DNA of 64,000 nucleotides from Euryodendron excelsum. Lineage: Eukaryota > Streptophyta > Magnoliopsida > Ericales > Pentaphylacaceae. Below the pieces are notes generated by a model, which was not told where the DNA came from, searched no databases, and saw only the letters and a program-made list of their open reading frames with translations. The stretch lies in NCBI GenBank assembly GCA_033060915.1, contig CM065394.1, forward strand, positions 14,426,001 to 14,490,000. Reading direction: 5' to 3'. The translations under genes and the position numbers were made by a program. This document shows positions 34,681 through 46,049 of the stretch, one piece after another; within the stretch, counting starts at the first letter, position 1, and every line of letters starts with the position of its first letter.

Positions 34681-36239
34681 TTTGGCTTGGAGTGGCACCA
34701 GCCACTTAGGAAAGTCTTAAAGTCGGCAAACAACGTATCTTTGAAGCCTTAATACGCAAGGTAAAAGATTTAGGCACTGTATTAGTTACTACCATGCAAT
34801 TTTTAGCTTGGCTCCACTAGGAGTGATTTCGGAAGGTTCGGAAATTTTTCAGAAGGTCAGGAATGGTCTGGAAGGCCGAAAATAGGTAGAAACTCTTGAA
34901 ATAGTATTCCAAGGGTAGCAGACTCAAAAAACAGGGTCGAAATTGTCTACCAAGTTTTAGGGGCAAAACGGTTAACTAGACCGGAAAATCACTAGAATGG
35001 ACTCAGAATGGCTCATAAGAGGACTTAAAGGTTAGAAACACTATCTAGAGTGTTCCAAGGGAGTGTCGGTTTGATACCTAGAGCTAGTGTAGTTGGAAAA
35101 GACGACAGGCCCACTAGGGGTAAAACGGTCATTTCACATCGGGTTAACCGGAATTGATTCATAATGATCTGAAAAGGTATTGGAAGGTCAGAAAATACTA
35201 TTAAAAGCATTCTCGGGAGGTTACTAGTTTGGTTCCCGGAGGCACTCGGATGCTTAGGGGCAAAATGGGCATTTGACCGAAGGGCCCTGGAATTGGCCTG
35301 GAACCGACTAGAAGGCACTTAAACATGTCGGATCGTCTTTGAGACGATCTTAGAAGGGTGGACTTACCGTTCTGAGGACTTAGGTACTTTCTCAAGAAAC
35401 GTGCCGAAAATGGCCCAAGGGACAGTTTGGTCATTTTTTACCAGAGTAAGCTAGTAGGCACTGGTGTTGACCTGGGTTTTGAGTATTTCTGTCACTCTGA
35501 CGGTCTGTGAGGAGTTGGTTTCCAATGGTATCTCGTCCTTTGGTAAAAGTGTCACGGCCAAGAGGTGAGTTCGGGCCCGTGATATAAGGGGTTTGTTGGC
35601 AATTCCTAATGTCAACCTGTTTACGAGTGTTTCCGCCACTCTGACGGTTGCGATGTTTGCGAGTGTTTTCGCCACTCTAATTGTTCGCGTTCGTTCCGAA
35701 GATTGCCTGATCTTGGGAAACTGCTAGGTGGACTTATCATCTGAAGAATCAACTTTCTTGAAAGACGTGCCGAATAATTAACATTCTTCATTGGTAGGCT
35801 AACAGGCGCCAAAGGTGGACCGTTCTACCATCTCAAGGACTTGGGTTCCGTCCCAATCGACGGGTTTGAAAGGACTTACTGTTCCAAAGAGTTTTCTTAA
35901 AAAACGTGCTGGATTGGATGGGCTTACCGCCTAAGGGATCAACTTTTTCAAAAAGCGTGTCACATTAGATTTGAATTGGAATTAGACTTGAAGTTGAGTT
36001 TGAGATTGAAATAGGGACTTATCGTCTTTAAGAAGACGTGCCAATGAGAATTGGACCAAGTAATACCATAAGGGCATTGTGGTTATTTTGCCTTTATTGG
36101 GCCCAACGGGCCCGCAAAGCGATGGATTGATTCAATTGAGTTTGAAAAGTTAATTTGAACTTGAATATGTCTATGTTGATTTGAATACAAGTTCAGACGG
36201 ACCGGATATTGCCAAACGGGTAAAAATGGGGTGCTTACA
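34681..36239 (-). mobile_element. LTR B part 2: U3 side of the E2 5' LTR
   Basis: Collinear with 5440-7002 of LTR A, ending TGTAAGCACCCC on minus at 36239. It contains the same U3 sub-repeats (about 35465-35700). The base after it begins a different element. The target-site candidate TGTAT (36240-36244) cannot be matched, because the far end of E2 is lost. Confidence 0.75.
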
Positions 36240-36244
36240 TGTAT

Positions 36245-38322
36245 GTATCTATCTTATTGGGTTAAGTTGTTAGGCTATTCTAGGTGACTCCTTTGAGTTC
36301 CAAATTGTCTAAATCTAGAGTATTATATGCCCCATTGGAAGATTTGACAGTTTGGGGTTAAAATACCCAATTTATGTAAGTTAGGGCTTGGGTGGCTTGG
36401 GTTCCTAAAATCCTAGATCCCTTTGTTTTGACCATTTATTTCTCGCAATTTTGAGTTATTGTGATGTTCTTAAGTCCACTTTCAAGTCCTTGGGAGGTTG
36501 GGAGAGTTTGGTGCATTTTGGTTGAGAATAGAAGAGTTTTGGTTCGGATTTCTGCTGATATAGTGTTCAAACGCTCGTTCGAACTGTGGAAGCAGAGTGC
36601 CTTAGCATTTGAATGGCCTGTGGGAACGAACCCCCATTTTTGGCCTAGCGTTCGAACGGCCCATCTGGGCGTTCGAACGACATGTTTTTCTTGGTTGGCC
36701 ATTTTTGGGCGTTTGAACCGTTGGACTGTTTTGATGTTTTGCAATTTAGTCACGACTTGCTCTAGAAAACTCAATTTTAAGCACCGTTTTAAGCGTTGGA
36801 TAGTAAACTCATAGACCTTTTCATCCATATAAAGTTTGCACGCTAAATCCTTATGGATTGTGAGATTTTGGAGTTTAAAGTTGACCCAAAATTATGCCGA
36901 AAATCTTGTTTTCCAAAATGTTAGTTCGTTTTTCATGAGACCCAACTTCTTCACCCGAAATGTGTTTTTGACCTATGACCTATCAAATTAAAGTCCTTTA
37001 AGTTTATTTTCATATGGATCTAGCCTAGAGTGTGAATCCTTTGTTCACAGTGGTTGGGACGCGATGAAAGAATCGATATTTCAGGTTTCATACTTCACCC
37101 TCAACTTTATGTTCTCGTTTTACGTTGGGGCTTTGCCTTAGAGATTAGTCTCGTTCTTCCGTTGTGAGAGTGAGGTGTTGGTGAGTTGGGGTCGAGGGAT
37201 TTATGTGCTTAGTTTCGGCTTATGTGTTATCGCTTTGCCTTAGAATCTTGTATTGATGTTTTTATACTTCTATGTGTATTTTGTATAGGGACACCTTGTT
37301 TAACACTCATTCATTGGATAGAAGTGAGTAACGATACGCCATGAGTAAAACTCTACTATTTTCCCAAATGTTTTAAGTTTACCTTGATATCATACAATGC
37401 TTTCCATATGTTTTCAATGCATTAATGTTATGTTCAGTTACAAATGTTATCCTTTTAAATGCACGCATGTTATACTCATATTATGAATTAAACCTCATGG
37501 ACTACAATGTTTAAATGAAAGATATGCTAAGTTTCTAATATATGGTGCCAACTCGGGTCTTCTCATGGCAAGATCTTAATCTAGCTCGACAGTCCTACGA
37601 TAGAGGAAGTGAAATAAACTATCTATGTTGGGAGACATCCCTGGCCTAAAGAGCCTTAGCGTGACCTACAAGGTTACAATGGAGCCTAGCTCATATGTAG
37701 GGTTGTAGCACACTTATGTTTTAAAACAAGAATTAAGATATGTTTAAATGCTTATGATGAGTTATATATGTCACATCTCTCTTCTATGATATTATATTTT
37801 GGAAACGGTAGAATGCTTTCAATACGATGCTCATGCTCTCTAACGTTATCTATTGATTTATACGTTAGCTATAACTGCTAGTCCATGGTAATTTCATACT
37901 CATGCATCATTGTTATTCACTAAGTATTAGCTTACGCTTTCTCAAATGTTTTCAAGTAACCAATCCGGAAGGTCCTAGAGCGAGGCCATATGTGGATTTT
38001 GAGCTACGGCCCACGAGCCTATGTTTTGTAATATGTTTGAGGGCTGGACCCCAATATCTTGTAATGGTATAAATGTTATAACTGTGGCGGGCCTCGATTA
38101 AGTCCATATGTATGTTATGCTTTAGATTAGACACAACTCTGCCATGTACGACACATGTTATGTTTCCAAGTTATCAAAAATTTTATTTTTTTACAATTAT
38201 ACATCATTCTGAATGATTATACACAGGTGATCAACCAGTTTATGTAATGCAGCCTTGGGTAGCCTTACTATTGGCCGGTCATGTACCCTAAATCCGTATA
38301 GGCCAGGTTATGGGGCATGACA
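36245..38322 (+). mobile_element. Ty3/gypsy (Tekay/Del-like) LTR remnant
   Basis: Ends GGTTATGGGGCATGACA at 38322, the terminal inverted type (TGTCATGCCCC on the other strand) usual for Tekay/Del LTRs. Words such as 'cactaagtattagcttacgctttc' (about 37918) are also typical of that group. It carries three GTTCGAAC palindromes (about 36577, 36650, 36671). The start is missing, probably cut by the E2 insertion. No coding region is attached. Overlapping short ORFs on both strands at 36436-36828 are not convincing. Confidence 0.45.
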
Positions 38323-39212
38323 AAAAATATCTAAAGTATACCAATTTGAAATTCAAGAGAGTGTAAGGGTTAATATCTACAATAATTACCCCAACATATG
38401 AATCAAATCAAAGTATAATGAAGCTATTGAAAAAAAAAAATGGAAGATGAATGAAATATCATTAAGTAAATGAAAATCCCCTCCGAAAAGCGAAAAGTTA
38501 GCTCTAAAGCTCACAAGATAAAATCTTCACTCTTTCAAGATATAAATGCACACTGTATTAACATAAAATGTCATATAGCATGATAATGCACTAAAGATGT
38601 AATCTCCCTCTTCTAATGTGTTTATGACAAAATCTTGCATTATATCATGATAAACAAGGTAAATCAATGAAATTAATAATTAAACTCAAGTATAGTCCAA
38701 CATATGAATCTAATTATTCTCAAGGTTGAAATTACATTAACCTGAATAGTACTACAATTCTCACAAGATCCTCCCCAAAACATCATCCTCAATAATAGAT
38801 AATCAGTGAAAATACAAAAAAACTGTGATAAGGATACAAACCATATGATACTAAAACTATATTGAAGAAACTCAAGTGACGGAAACATAGTCAATACATA
38901 ACAACACCTAAGACGGATCCATAAAATATGATAAGTTTGAAGTATAACACAAAATATATATAAAAAATGTTTTTGTTTATGTTTTGTTTAGTTGTTTTTT
39001 TTTTTTTTTAAGAAACATCCAAACAAAACAAAACTACTTCTCCTCCCAACTAAATTTATGCAATGTCCTCGATGCATGAAAACAAAGCAAATAAGTACGG
39101 AAAAGAGGAGGGAGGAACGCGAATGGGATGTCAAAGGACACCTCCCCATCTAACCCTAAACTAAGCTGCACTACTATGATACACGACACCGATTAAATAA
39201 TTGACTAGAAAG
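38323..39212. other. AT-rich stretch, nothing recognised
   Basis: No ORF, RNA gene or clear repeat seen. It lies between two retroelement remnants and probably contains decayed internal sequence of one of them. Confidence 0.4.
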
Positions 39213-41930
39213 TCACGTAATACCCCCTCGATATATTGCCTCATATTGGAGCATCCATTTTATCACCATTAACACTTGTGATGGGTACACCAAAGAACCA
39301 TGTGCAAGTGCAGAATTCTCATTAACTTTATGCTCATAAAGGTTATTAAAACATGTATTTGAAGAATTAAGAAAACATGAGAATTCAAACAAATCATTCA
39401 CAAGTGTTTGGACCATGTTTAGTCCATAAATCGCATCATCACTAGTCCCTACCCCCAATGGTCTGCCAATGTTGAAGATATTCAATTTCGAAGTCATATT
39501 TTCAAATGAAAGCTTCATGTCACCACTCCTAAAATTGATCAAAGCATTAAAAGTAGCAAGGAATGAGTGACTTAAAATGACTAAAATTATAGTTCTTGCG
39601 TTCTTGATAGGATACGAATCTAAGACAATAAAATCAACTGGAAAATAAAATTTATCCACTTGGAGCAGCACGTCCTCAACTAATCCCTTAGGTATTCTAA
39701 GAGATCGGTTGGCAAGTTGAAGGGTAATGCTAGTAGCTATAAGCTCAGCAAGACCTAATTGTTCATACACCGAATATGGGAGTAGATTCACACTAGCTCC
39801 TAAATCAAGCAAAGCTTCTCCAATTTCATACTTTCCAATAGTACAGGACATGGTAAGGCATCCAGGATCCTTGTATGTGGGAGGGACATTGTGTTGTATG
39901 ATGACACTCACTTGTTCATTTAATAATACCTCCTTTGATACACTAAGCTTGTGCTTAATGATATACAATTGTTTTAAAAACTTGGCATAAGAAGGATTTT
40001 CCTTTATCACATCCAAGAGAGGGATATTCACTTTCATATGTTTAAACACCTCATAAATTTCAAAATTCAAAAGCTCATCTTTAGGTTTAAGTAATCTATG
40101 AGGAAATAAGGCATATTTCATAGCACCAATGCCCTCATCATTGAACACGCTAAGAGGCTGTAAGATCGGCTCAACTCTCGCTCTTTCTTTCTTATTCTCA
40201 TCTTCCTCTTGTTTTTTCTCATTTTCCACTCTCACTTGCTCATTCTCAACTCCCTTCCCCTCATCACTAACCATAGGAAGTTCCTTTTTAGGTGGAATGG
40301 TTTTATTAATGACTTTTTCACTCCTAAGGGTTGTGATTGCATGGACGTGCTCGTAAACTAGACTAAGGATCATTCATAGGTTCAATTATAAGTACTTGCC
40401 TAGTTGGATAGGTTGGGGTTGAGCCAAAAACCTCCCCGGTACTGATTGAGTTAGTGCTTGTGTTAATTGGTTATTTGCTTGGCTAAGTCCTCCAACATCT
40501 TAGTATGTTGTTCTAACACCTTTTCTTGCCTATCCACCCTATGGTAATCTATCTTTAGTCATTCACGAGTTATTGCCTATTATCCTCTAAAGACCTTTTG
40601 TGATGGGATTGATATGTATTGGCTTGAGGTTGGAATGGCATAGGTGGTTGAGCTTGATAGGTTTGTGGTTGGGGTTGGAATGGTTGAGGGTTTTGAGGCC
40701 CTCCTTAGAATGCTTAAGGGTTCAAAGGACCCTCATTTCTCCACCCTAAGTTGGGATGATTATGCCATCCCGGGTTGTATGTTTTAGAGTAAGAGTTTCT
40801 CCCACTCCCTTGGTCACCAAGTGCACCCTAGTATTGGTTCACCACATTAGCTTGGTCATGTAAAGCCTCCTTAAATTATGGTATTTTGGACATATAGCAG
40901 TATCATGTTCCATTGTGTCACACACTAGACAACTCACAACCCTTGGTAACTCACTAACTATGACATTAACCTTGCGCATCTCCATGGCCTCTAACTTTCG
41001 GGTTAGTGTACGAACTCGAGCATTCAAGTCATCTACTTCCCTAGGTTGATATCTACCCTCGAGTTGTGAGTTAGGCCTAGCCTCGAGATTTTGGCTTCCT
41101 ATTGTAGCCTAGTCTCTTGTCAAATTTGTTAAGTGATCAAAATAATTAAATGCCTCATTCAGGACTTTGTCATACAAAGTCTCAGCACCACTAGAATCAA
41201 CAAATTGCTTCAATTGTGGGGTCATAGATGAATAGCAAGTGTTTATAATATGCCAATCCACAAACCCATGATGTGGATAAGAGTTCAACAAATCTTTGAA
41301 TCGCTCCCAACATTGGAAGAAGGATTCGCTAATCATAGGGCAAACTATGAGATTTGGCGATGAGTTGCCTCGTTTCCATGTTGAAGGAAAAACTTTTTCA
41401 AGAATTTCCCTTGTAGTGTATGCTACAAGTGAATAGATATAGGCCTCAATGAATTAAACCATATCTTGGCCATGTTTTTTAGAGTGAATAGGAACAGTTT
41501 TAAAACTAATACTTCCATTGGACAAGTATTGTTCATTAATATTGAGTAGGCATCATCAAAGTCCTTGATGTAAGTATATGAATTCTTGGAATCCATACCA
41601 TGGAAGGTTAGCAACAATTGGAGCATTCCTGGCTTAAGATTTAATGTGTTCTAATACACGAGAAAGAATATGCATGAGGTTGGTGTTTGCCTTGTGGGAT
41701 TTAAGTAATTCCGTAGTATTCGATGATTGGGAGCACCTATGTTGCCATGGAGGTGGTGGGTTGAAATTAGGGTCAAAACCCAGAGGATCAACCTCGTCAT
41801 TAATGTTCACCATTGTAATAGGACCTAAGTTAACAATCGAAGGAAACCATGGTAAATCGGTTGGAGGTGTTTTAGTGGGGGATGGAGTAAGATAATTGGG
41901 AGGAAGATTCCTCAAAGAGTCAATTCTCAC
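39213..41930 (-). pseudogene. Athila-like gag-protease remnant
   Basis: On minus: gag N-terminus (41930-41634, MRIDSLRNLPPNYL), gag core (about 41626-41109; WFNSLRP, FFQCWERFKDLLNSYPHHG), zinc knuckle C-x2-C-x4-H-x4-C (CLVCDTMEHDTAIC, about 40930-40890), then a 386-aa open frame (40373-39213) with a charged Glu/Lys-rich linker and the retroviral aspartic protease motif LLDLGASVNLLP near residue 190 (DLGAS 39806-39792). Stops and frameshifts separate the pieces (41630, 41100, 40839, 40400). No RT or integrase follows, so the copy is truncated. Gag layout, protease type and PBS fit the Athila lineage of Ty3/gypsy. Confidence 0.65.
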
Positions 41931-41962
41931 TAATCATTGATGAATGTCTCTAATGTAATGTG

Positions 41963-41984
41963 ATATATATATATATATATATAT
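41963..41984. repeat. (AT)n microsatellite
   Basis: About 11 AT units in the leader of the Athila-like element. 41931-42389 is otherwise non-coding leader sequence. Confidence 0.9.
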
Positions 41985-42389
41985 GCACTGCACATATAAG
42001 AGACTATCTAGCCCTCTGCAACACAAAATTCACAATCCCTTCCTTCCCTTCAATCTCCTCATAATATAAACCATTGATTTAATCTATTCAATCCCAACCG
42101 AACTAGCAATCTTCACATGCAAAGCAATACTACCGATAAACACTTAGCACATAACCTAGTTGCTACTAGCAATCCGTTTCCTAACCACAATATGCCTAGA
42201 CCCTTAAAAAAAGAAAAGCATAAAAATCCTAATTCTAGCACGTACAAGGGATGGAACAAAATTACCAGTTAGGCCTTGGCCGATGATTCCTTTGCTTTTG
42301 TAGATGATGATGGTGAAGCAATCCCCTTGTCTTGCATTGACTTAAGTTCATGCTTTGGCACACTTTTTGCAGTCAATCTTTATGCAAAT

Positions 42390-42407
42390 TCCTCGGTAAA
42401 GGTGTCA
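42390..42407 (-). other. Decayed primer binding site (tRNA-Asp type)
   Basis: The minus strand reads TGACACCTTTACCGAGGA. Against the Athila-type PBS TGGCGCCGTTGCCGGGGA it has five differences, four of them G-to-A. It is placed between the LTR and gag as expected. Confidence 0.5.
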
Positions 42408-42412
42408 AAACT

Positions 42413-43640
42413 TGACTTGCACCAAACAGTATTCTCTGATAATCCCAAGTGTAGGATGTCGAAGTAGTATAACCTGGTGAGTTTGAGGTCGAGTCCACAG
42501 GAAACTTGCAAAGATATTGAAAAGGCTAGCACTCATCTCTTAGAAAACTCAAAACTACTTAATTACTTTTAAAAGAAAACCAAAAATTGTTTCTTTGAAA
42601 GAGTTTAATTTAACTAAACTAACTATTGAAAGCAAGTTTGACTAAATAAAGAGAAAGTCTCAAAACCAATTATTCTAATCAATTGCTTCACTCGAAATTC
42701 CAATAGAGGTTGTTTTGATAACTCAAATCATCGACTACGTCATGAGTCTTTGATTTAAAAGATTTAGTGATAAAAATGTGAACTCTTTAACAATCAATTC
42801 TTGATTTGTAATCAGTTTAGAGTCATAGATTCATACAATCGATTTGTACAATATCTATACCAAACTAGGCTTTGTGAATAGATATTACCGAACTTAATAA
42901 GAAATCTAAGTTTTCATAAATATCTAAGGTTTGATTACTAAAGAATTAAGAAGAAGAAGATAGAAACTTTGAAAACATAATTACCTCCATTGTTCATTCG
43001 AGATCTTCAATCAATCTTCACAATTGATCCCAAAATGGAATTTAGCTACTCAATGCCATAATAGATATGCAAATATATGAACTGAAATCGATGAATCCAA
43101 TTACAAAGTATTAAGAAAACTATGAAAAGCTAGGGAAAAACTATTCTATCTCTCTCTAAGACTGCTATAGAAAACTTAAACCTTGTAAAATAAACAACCC
43201 CAAAACATTCATTAATCTTGGTTTTCATAGGCTTCAAATTTGTAGTTTCCTGTAAAGCGTTCAAACCCTTCTAACACTTTTTCAAGGCTTTGTATTTTCT
43301 AATTCACTTCAAACCTGATTCAAATGGGAAAAATACTCTCTGAAGTTTCTAATGCTCTGCAAATCTTGTCATATCGTTCGACCAGTCTTCCGTCACGTTT
43401 GAAAAGCCTGTTCGAACGCTACTTCTCCTTTTGGCCGGAATTTGTCCTTATCAAGCTTGGATTTCTGTTTACACAAAATAATCTATGTTAGAAATGAAAC
43501 AAGACTAAAATTATATAAATAATCATATTCTAAATCTAACAAAGAACTAGTTAAGGCATAGTAATTGTAATTTTAGAGTACAATCAATATGTCACCACAA
43601 TTGATGATATGGCCCCAATAGAATTAATGGGATAGAGAAG
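42413..43640 (-). mobile_element. Athila-like 5' LTR remnant (right boundary uncertain)
   Basis: Minus strand near its 3' end reads CTGTGGACTCGACCTC...ACTACTTCGACATCCTACACTTGG, a wording conserved near the 3' end of Athila-type LTRs. It is followed by the decayed PBS. It contains a GTTCGAACG word (43410-43418). I cannot fix the 5' boundary; no second LTR is in the window. Confidence 0.45.
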
Positions 43641-44209
43641 GGACTACAAAACGTGCAAAAACTATCCTATACCTTAGGAACACCATGCATGTTGGGCACA
43701 TCTATGTGGAAAGCTCAGTCTATTCAAAATTTAAAAGTGCCTAGATGAAAGTTAACTGAAGATTGATATTGTAATAAATTGAAAGCATAAGAGTTTCATT
43801 CTTTTGGATAAGATCTTCCACCACAATTAGGGTTTCTCCTCTCACAGTTTCCATTACTCTTTCAAAGTTTGCTTTTATCTCTTGGATTTGCACATTCGAG
43901 AGAATCAAGGTTGTTGTCTTTTCTCCTATTCTCTTAGTAGACATTCCATTGCACTAAAAAAATTTCAAATTGAGAGTGTGGACCAAAGAGTCTTTGATGC
44001 TTATGTTAAAGAGCTATTAAGAATGAATGTTAGAAATTGTCAATTTAAATATAAAATTACATTTTTGTGATCCTGTATAAGTTAAATAATAATTTTTTAA
44101 TTATTTATTTTTAAAATAAATTAATAATAAAAAATATTAATTAACGTAAATTAATAATTTAAATAATCAATATAATATTTTAAAACTTAAAGGGGCGCAT
44201 GGATATTAA
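43641..44209. other. AT-rich upstream region of CCT4
   Basis: Very AT-rich from 44070 to 44200. A 67-codon minus-strand reading (43944-43741) is not recognised and has no supporting signals. Probably promoter-distal sequence. Confidence 0.4.
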
Positions 44210-44441
44210 ATTTTAATTCAAAAAGCGGTGACAAGTTACGACACTCTGGAAGCCTCTCAAATCTGAGATCCCGGTAGCCGTCTTACTGTCACTTATTCGC
44301 GCCTCTCCTCTTTTCCTTCGATGCAACTCTAGGGTTTTGTTTCATTTCCCAAGCTAGGGTTTCAAATCACTCTCCAAAACTTCGCAACTTTCGCTCATCC
44401 ACTGTTAGGCTTAAGTATTTCGAGCTTTGATCCGACTAGAC
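44210..44441 (+). promoter_or_regulatory. CCT4 proximal promoter and 5' leader
   Basis: GC content rises sharply here. Two telo-box-like words (CTAGGGTTT at 44329-44337 and 44354-44362) lie close to the start. Such boxes are common in the leaders of plant growth- and translation-associated genes. No clear TATA box is seen. CT-rich sequence at 44300-44320 fits a transcription start region. Confidence 0.5.
44321..44332 (+). other. Three-codon uORF in the CCT4 leader
   Basis: ATG CAA CTC TAG, ending 109 nt upstream of the main ATG. If the transcript starts before 44321, a scanning ribosome would meet it first. Whether it is in the mRNA is inferred. Confidence 0.4.
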
Positions 44442-46049
44442 ATGGCGTCGCCGGCAGTTCAAGCCTCACGCTCAGCCTCATCGAAGACTGAGAGCTATGT
44501 TGACAACAAACGCAAGGAAGACATCCGCCGCGCCAACATCGTCGCCGCCCGAGCTGTGGCCGACGCTGTCCGGACCAGCCTCGGTCCCAAGGGCATGGAC
44601 AAGATGATCTCCACCGCCTCCGGCGAGGTTATAATCACCAATGACGGCGCCACCATCCTCAACAAGATGGAGGTCCTCCAGCCGGCGGCGAAGATGCTCG
44701 TTGAGCTCTCCAAGTCGCAAGACATCGTCGCCGGCGATGGAACCACCACCGTCGTCGTTATCGCCGGTGCACTTCTTAAGGAGTGTCTCTCCCTCCTCAA
44801 CAGCGGCATTCACCCCACCGTCATCTCCGACTCACTCCACAAGGTCTCGCTCAAGGCCGTCGACGTCCTTACCGCAATGGCCGTCCCGGTTGAGCTCTCC
44901 GACCGCGACTCGCTCATCAAGTCCGCGAGCACGTCCCTCAATAGCAAAGTGGTCAGTCAGTACTCCACCCTTCTCGCTCCGCTTGCTGTTGATGCTGTCC
45001 TCTCCGTCGTCGACCCTGCGAAGCCAGATATGGTTGATCTTCGGGACGTCAAGATTGTGAAGAAACTCGGAGGGACTGTGGATGACACTGAACTCGTGAA
45101 GGGTTTGGTTTTCGACAAGAAGGTGAGTCACTCTGCTGGTGGTCCTACTCGAGTTGAAAATGCGAAAATTGCTGTTATTCAATTCCAAATTTCGCCTCCA
45201 AAAACTGATATAGAACAATCTATTGTCGTTTCGGATTATACCCAAATGGATCGTATCTTGAAAGAAGAGAGGAATTATATACTTGGTATGATTAAGAAGA
45301 TTAAGGCTACTGGGTGTAATGTGTTGTTGATTCAGAAGAGTATTTTAAGGGATGCAGTGACTGATTTATCATTGCATTATCTTGCAAAAGCCAAAATTAT
45401 GGTTATTAAGGACGTTGAGCGTGACGAGATTGAGTTCATTACAAAGACTCTGAACTGTTTGCCTATTGCTAACATTGAGCATTTCCGCGCTGAGAAGTTG
45501 GGTTATGCGGATTTGGTTGAGGAGGTTTCGCTTGGCGATGGGAAGATAGTGAAGATTACAGGAATTAAGGATATGGGTCGGACCACAACAGTGCTTGTTC
45601 GTGGGTCGAACCAGTTGGTCCTCGATGAGGCAGAAAGGAGCCTGCATGATGCCCTGTGTGTTGTGAGGTGTTTAGTCAACAAGAGGTTTCTGATTGCAGG
45701 TGGTGGTGCCCCAGAGATAGAGCTATCGAGGCAGTTGGGTGCATGGGCCAAAGTCTTGCAGGGGATGGAGAGTTACTGTGTGCGGTCATTTGCAGAGGCA
45801 CTTGAAGTTATTCCCTATACCTTGGCTGAGAATGCAGGTTTGAACCCAATTGCTATTGTTACTGAGCTTAGGAATCGGCACGCCCAGGGTGAGATCAATG
45901 CTGGAATCAATGTGAGGAAGGGGCAGATCACTAATATTTTGGAAGAGAATGTTGTGCAGCCACTGCTAGTAAGCACAAGTGCCATCAGTCTGGCTACAGA
46001 GTGTGTGCGGATGATTTTGAAGATTGATGACATCGTTACAGTGAGGTAG
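44442..46049 (+). CDS. CCT4: T-complex protein 1 subunit delta (chaperonin CCT4)
   Basis: 535-aa intact frame, close to the usual length of plant CCT4 (about 536 aa). Group II chaperonin subunit: part of the eight-subunit cytosolic TRiC/CCT double ring that folds actin, tubulin and other clients with ATP. Motifs: LGPKGMDKM (residues 47-55), NDGATIL (67-73), the nucleotide-binding GDGTTT (98-103), GGGAPEIEL (420-428) and NAGLNPI (464-470). The start chosen is the ATG at 44442 ([11 protein letters not shown]); the frame is open a few codons upstream but without an ATG. The coding region has no intron. The first 700 bp are much more GC-rich (C/G-ending codons) than the second half. It is the only intact host gene recognised and is flanked by repeats on both sides. 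Confidence 0.97.
   Translation: MASPAVQASRSASSKTESYVDNKRKEDIRRANIVAARAVADAVRTSLGPKGMDKMISTASGEVIITNDGATILNKMEVLQPAAKMLVELSKSQDIVAGDGTTTVVVIAGALLKECLSLLNSGIHPTVISDSLHKVSLKAVDVLTAMAVPVELSDRDSLIKSASTSLNSKVVSQYSTLLAPLAVDAVLSVVDPAKPDMVDLRDVKIVKKLGGTVDDTELVKGLVFDKKVSHSAGGPTRVENAKIAVIQFQISPPKTDIEQSIVVSDYTQMDRILKEERNYILGMIKKIKATGCNVLLIQKSILRDAVTDLSLHYLAKAKIMVIKDVERDEIEFITKTLNCLPIANIEHFRAEKLGYADLVEEVSLGDGKIVKITGIKDMGRTTTVLVRGSNQLVLDEAERSLHDALCVVRCLVNKRFLIAGGGAPEIELSRQLGAWAKVLQGMESYCVRSFAEALEVIPYTLAENAGLNPIAIVTELRNRHAQGEINAGINVRKGQITNILEENVVQPLLVSTSAISLATECVRMILKIDDIVTVR

Noticed and set aside
36436..36828. Overlapping open frames of 117-130 codons on both strands
   Set aside because: They coincide with LTR-like sequence rich in repeated words and show no recognisable domain.
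43741..43944. 67-codon minus-strand reading (STKRIGEKTTTLILSNVQ)
   Set aside because: Short, unrecognised, no promoter or splice context, and in decayed AT-rich sequence.
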